From positions 2,452,501-2,516,500 of the forward strand of contig NZ_OY781365.1 in NCBI RefSeq assembly GCF_963676815.1: a stretch of DNA of 64,000 nt, read 5' to 3'. Position numbers and translations under genes: made by a program. Each line of letters begins with the position of its first letter. Positions within the stretch are counted from its first letter, which is position 1. Of the stretch, positions 62,821 through 64,000 are shown piece after piece. This DNA comes from an uncultured Draconibacterium sp. (GTDB lineage Bacteria > Bacteroidota > Bacteroidia > Bacteroidales > Prolixibacteraceae). The notes beneath the pieces are model-generated. The model was not told the origin of the DNA. It worked only from the letters and a program-made list of their open reading frames with translations, and ran no database searches.

Positions 62821-63825
62821 ATGAGCCGATTTGCCAGAATTATTATGTGGGTTTTATTGTGGGGAGCACTATTTGTTGCCCTTGCCTATTTTTTGCCTAA
62901 AACCGTTGAGGTTGAGAGAAGTGCCGATGTTAAAGCACCGGTAAAAACCGTGTATGCACAAATTATCGATTTACATCAATGGGATCATTGGTCGCCCTGG
63001 AAACGGATGGGTGAAAATGTTAGCGTTGAGTACATCAATCATGGAGTTGGATTGGGCGGAGGCTATGTTTGGCGAAATGAAAATAAAGAAAACAGCGGTG
63101 CAACCATTGAAATTATAGAGGCAAATCCATGGAGCAAAGTTGCTGTTTCGCTTGATTTTATGCAGCGTGGCGAGGCTTTAAGTACTTTCTCCTTGGCCGA
63201 AAAAGGAGCCGAAACAAAGGTAACCTGGACACTTACTTATGATGTAGGCAACAATCCTTTTGCACGTTGGATTGGCTTGCTTATGAAAAAAAGTATGGGA
63301 ACCGACTTCGACAATGGCCTGGTGAAATTAAAAGCGCTTTGCCAGGTAATTAAAAATGAAGGAGAGCACGTGATTTTATTGGATACAGTGGATGAAATGC
63401 AATATGCCGGTATTCGCGAAACAGTACCATTTATTGAGGTTAGCCGCGAAATGAGCGTGATGTATGGCGAAATCAGCAAGTTTCTGGCACAAAATGAAAT
63501 TGAAATGGCAGGAATGCCTTTTGCCTTATATCACTTGATGGACGAAGAAAATATTGACTTGGAATGTGGTATTCCGATTGACGCCAATGTTGAAGGGAAC
63601 AGAACTGTAGAAGTGGCTACTTTCCCCACGACAACCTGTGCCTGTCTCGATTTTTATGGCGACTACAGCAATTTGCAGGAAGGACATACCGCTGTGCAAA
63701 AATGGCTGGAAACACACGGTTTTAACCTGATAAGTGCACCAATGGAAATTTACCTCACCGATCCGCAACAGGAACCCGACCCAGCAAATTGGGTAACCCG
63801 TATCTGCTATCCGGTTGAAAAATAA
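62821..63825 (+). CDS. SRPBCC plus GyrI-like effector-binding protein
   Basis: A 334-aa protein. One N-terminal membrane helix (IIMWVLLWGALFVALAYFL) anchors an SRPBCC polyketide-cyclase-like domain (about 35-170, HQWDHWSPW and ANPWSKV) and a C-terminal GyrI-like/AraC effector-binding domain (about 180-334). Both fold types bind hydrophobic or small ligands. The exact role is unknown. Confidence 0.78.
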   Translation: MSRFARIIMWVLLWGALFVALAYFLPKTVEVERSADVKAPVKTVYAQIIDLHQWDHWSPWKRMGENVSVEYINHGVGLGGGYVWRNENKENSGATIEIIEANPWSKVAVSLDFMQRGEALSTFSLAEKGAETKVTWTLTYDVGNNPFARWIGLLMKKSMGTDFDNGLVKLKALCQVIKNEGEHVILLDTVDEMQYAGIRETVPFIEVSREMSVMYGEISKFLAQNEIEMAGMPFALYHLMDEENIDLECGIPIDANVEGNRTVEVATFPTTTCACLDFYGDYSNLQEGHTAVQKWLETHGFNLISAPMEIYLTDPQQEPDPANWVTRICYPVEK

Positions 63826-63875
63826 TTTGATAGGTTAAAAATCTCTAAACAACAGGGCTATGTCTCAATTCTTAC

Positions 63876-63883
63876 TAAATTTG
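63876..63883 (+). promoter_or_regulatory. -7 box of the last gene
   Basis: An exact TAnnTTTG (TAAATTTG), 20 nt before GTG 63904. Confidence 0.5.
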
Positions 63884-63903
63884 TAGCTCTTAAAATTTTT
63901 AGG

Positions 63904-64000
63904 GTGGAAGAGAAGAAGTTTTTTGATAAACTAAAAAATCAATACCGGTTAATTATTTACAACGATACCACGTTTCAGTCAGTGTGGAGCATGAAGCTTT
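63904..64000 (+). CDS. Probable M23 peptidase, 5' end only
   Basis: The 32 visible codons read EEKKFFDKLKNQYRLIIYND and then TTFQSVWSMKL. The basic KLKNxYRLxIxND start is that of Bacteroidota membrane-anchored M23 (murein-hydrolase-type) peptidases. The catalytic part lies outside the window, so the call rests on the N-terminal wording. GTG is the only start in frame after the promoter box. Confidence 0.5.
   Translation, partial: MEEKKFFDKLKNQYRLIIYNDTTFQSVWSMKL

Overview
The window looks like chromosome of a Bacteroidota member, probably a marine or anaerobic Bacteroidales/Marinilabiliales-type bacterium (genus not claimed). The evidence is a type IX secretion (T9SS) type B sorting domain, SprB/HYR/PKD-like giant secreted proteins, an A2M-like plus TonB-plug protein, an S46 dipeptidyl peptidase, a GSCFA protein, and several exact matches to the Bacteroidota promoter -7 box TAnnTTTG.

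Region 1 (1-35725) is the accessory part. It begins inside a giant secreted protein (at least 6176 residues visible, no start in the window) built from tandem Ig-, PKD-, SprB- and HYR-like modules. Two smaller secreted proteins follow (383 and 237 aa), then a 2797-aa multi-repeat protein ending in a thrombospondin-3-like acidic stalk and a T9SS type B (CHU_C) sorting domain. Only this last protein carries a recognisable sorting domain; the other three end in a short shared [I/L]xP[R/K]P tail. The gaps between the four genes (18532-19987, 21140-22758, 23473-24866) hold no convincing ordinary genes. They are packed with repeats: 210-bp direct repeats, palindromic 'SERREES'-type elements, CCCC/GGGG hairpin elements, 225/234-bp and 153/161-bp tandem arrays, a 21-bp minisatellite and decamer-phased words that run right up to start codons. 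An A2M/MG2-like plus TonB-plug gene with an apparent single-base deletion closes the region.

Region 2 (35717-47900) is metabolic: a convergent MetY-like sulfhydrylase, then a glycogen/alpha-glucan cluster on the + strand. It holds a branching enzyme of eukaryote-like GH13_8 type, a GSCFA protein, a debranching enzyme, a GT4-type glycogen synthase, a GH57 amylase-like enzyme and a glucan phosphorylase that ends in a clear terminator. A candidate short RNA (promoter plus intrinsic terminator) lies upstream of the cluster.

Region 3 (47940-64000) is mostly housekeeping: an XRE-cupin regulator with an acyl-CoA ligase, pyrH and frr each with its own promoter, a DUF3267 protein and a flippase divergent from a GT4 glycosyltransferase, rnhB, an ECF sigma/anti-sigma-like/outer-membrane trio, an rnhA-psd pair, an S46 peptidase, an SRPBCC/GyrI-like protein, and the start of a probable M23 peptidase running off the end. 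A second candidate noncoding RNA lies before pyrH. No tRNA, rRNA, CRISPR array or intact insertion sequence was recognised.
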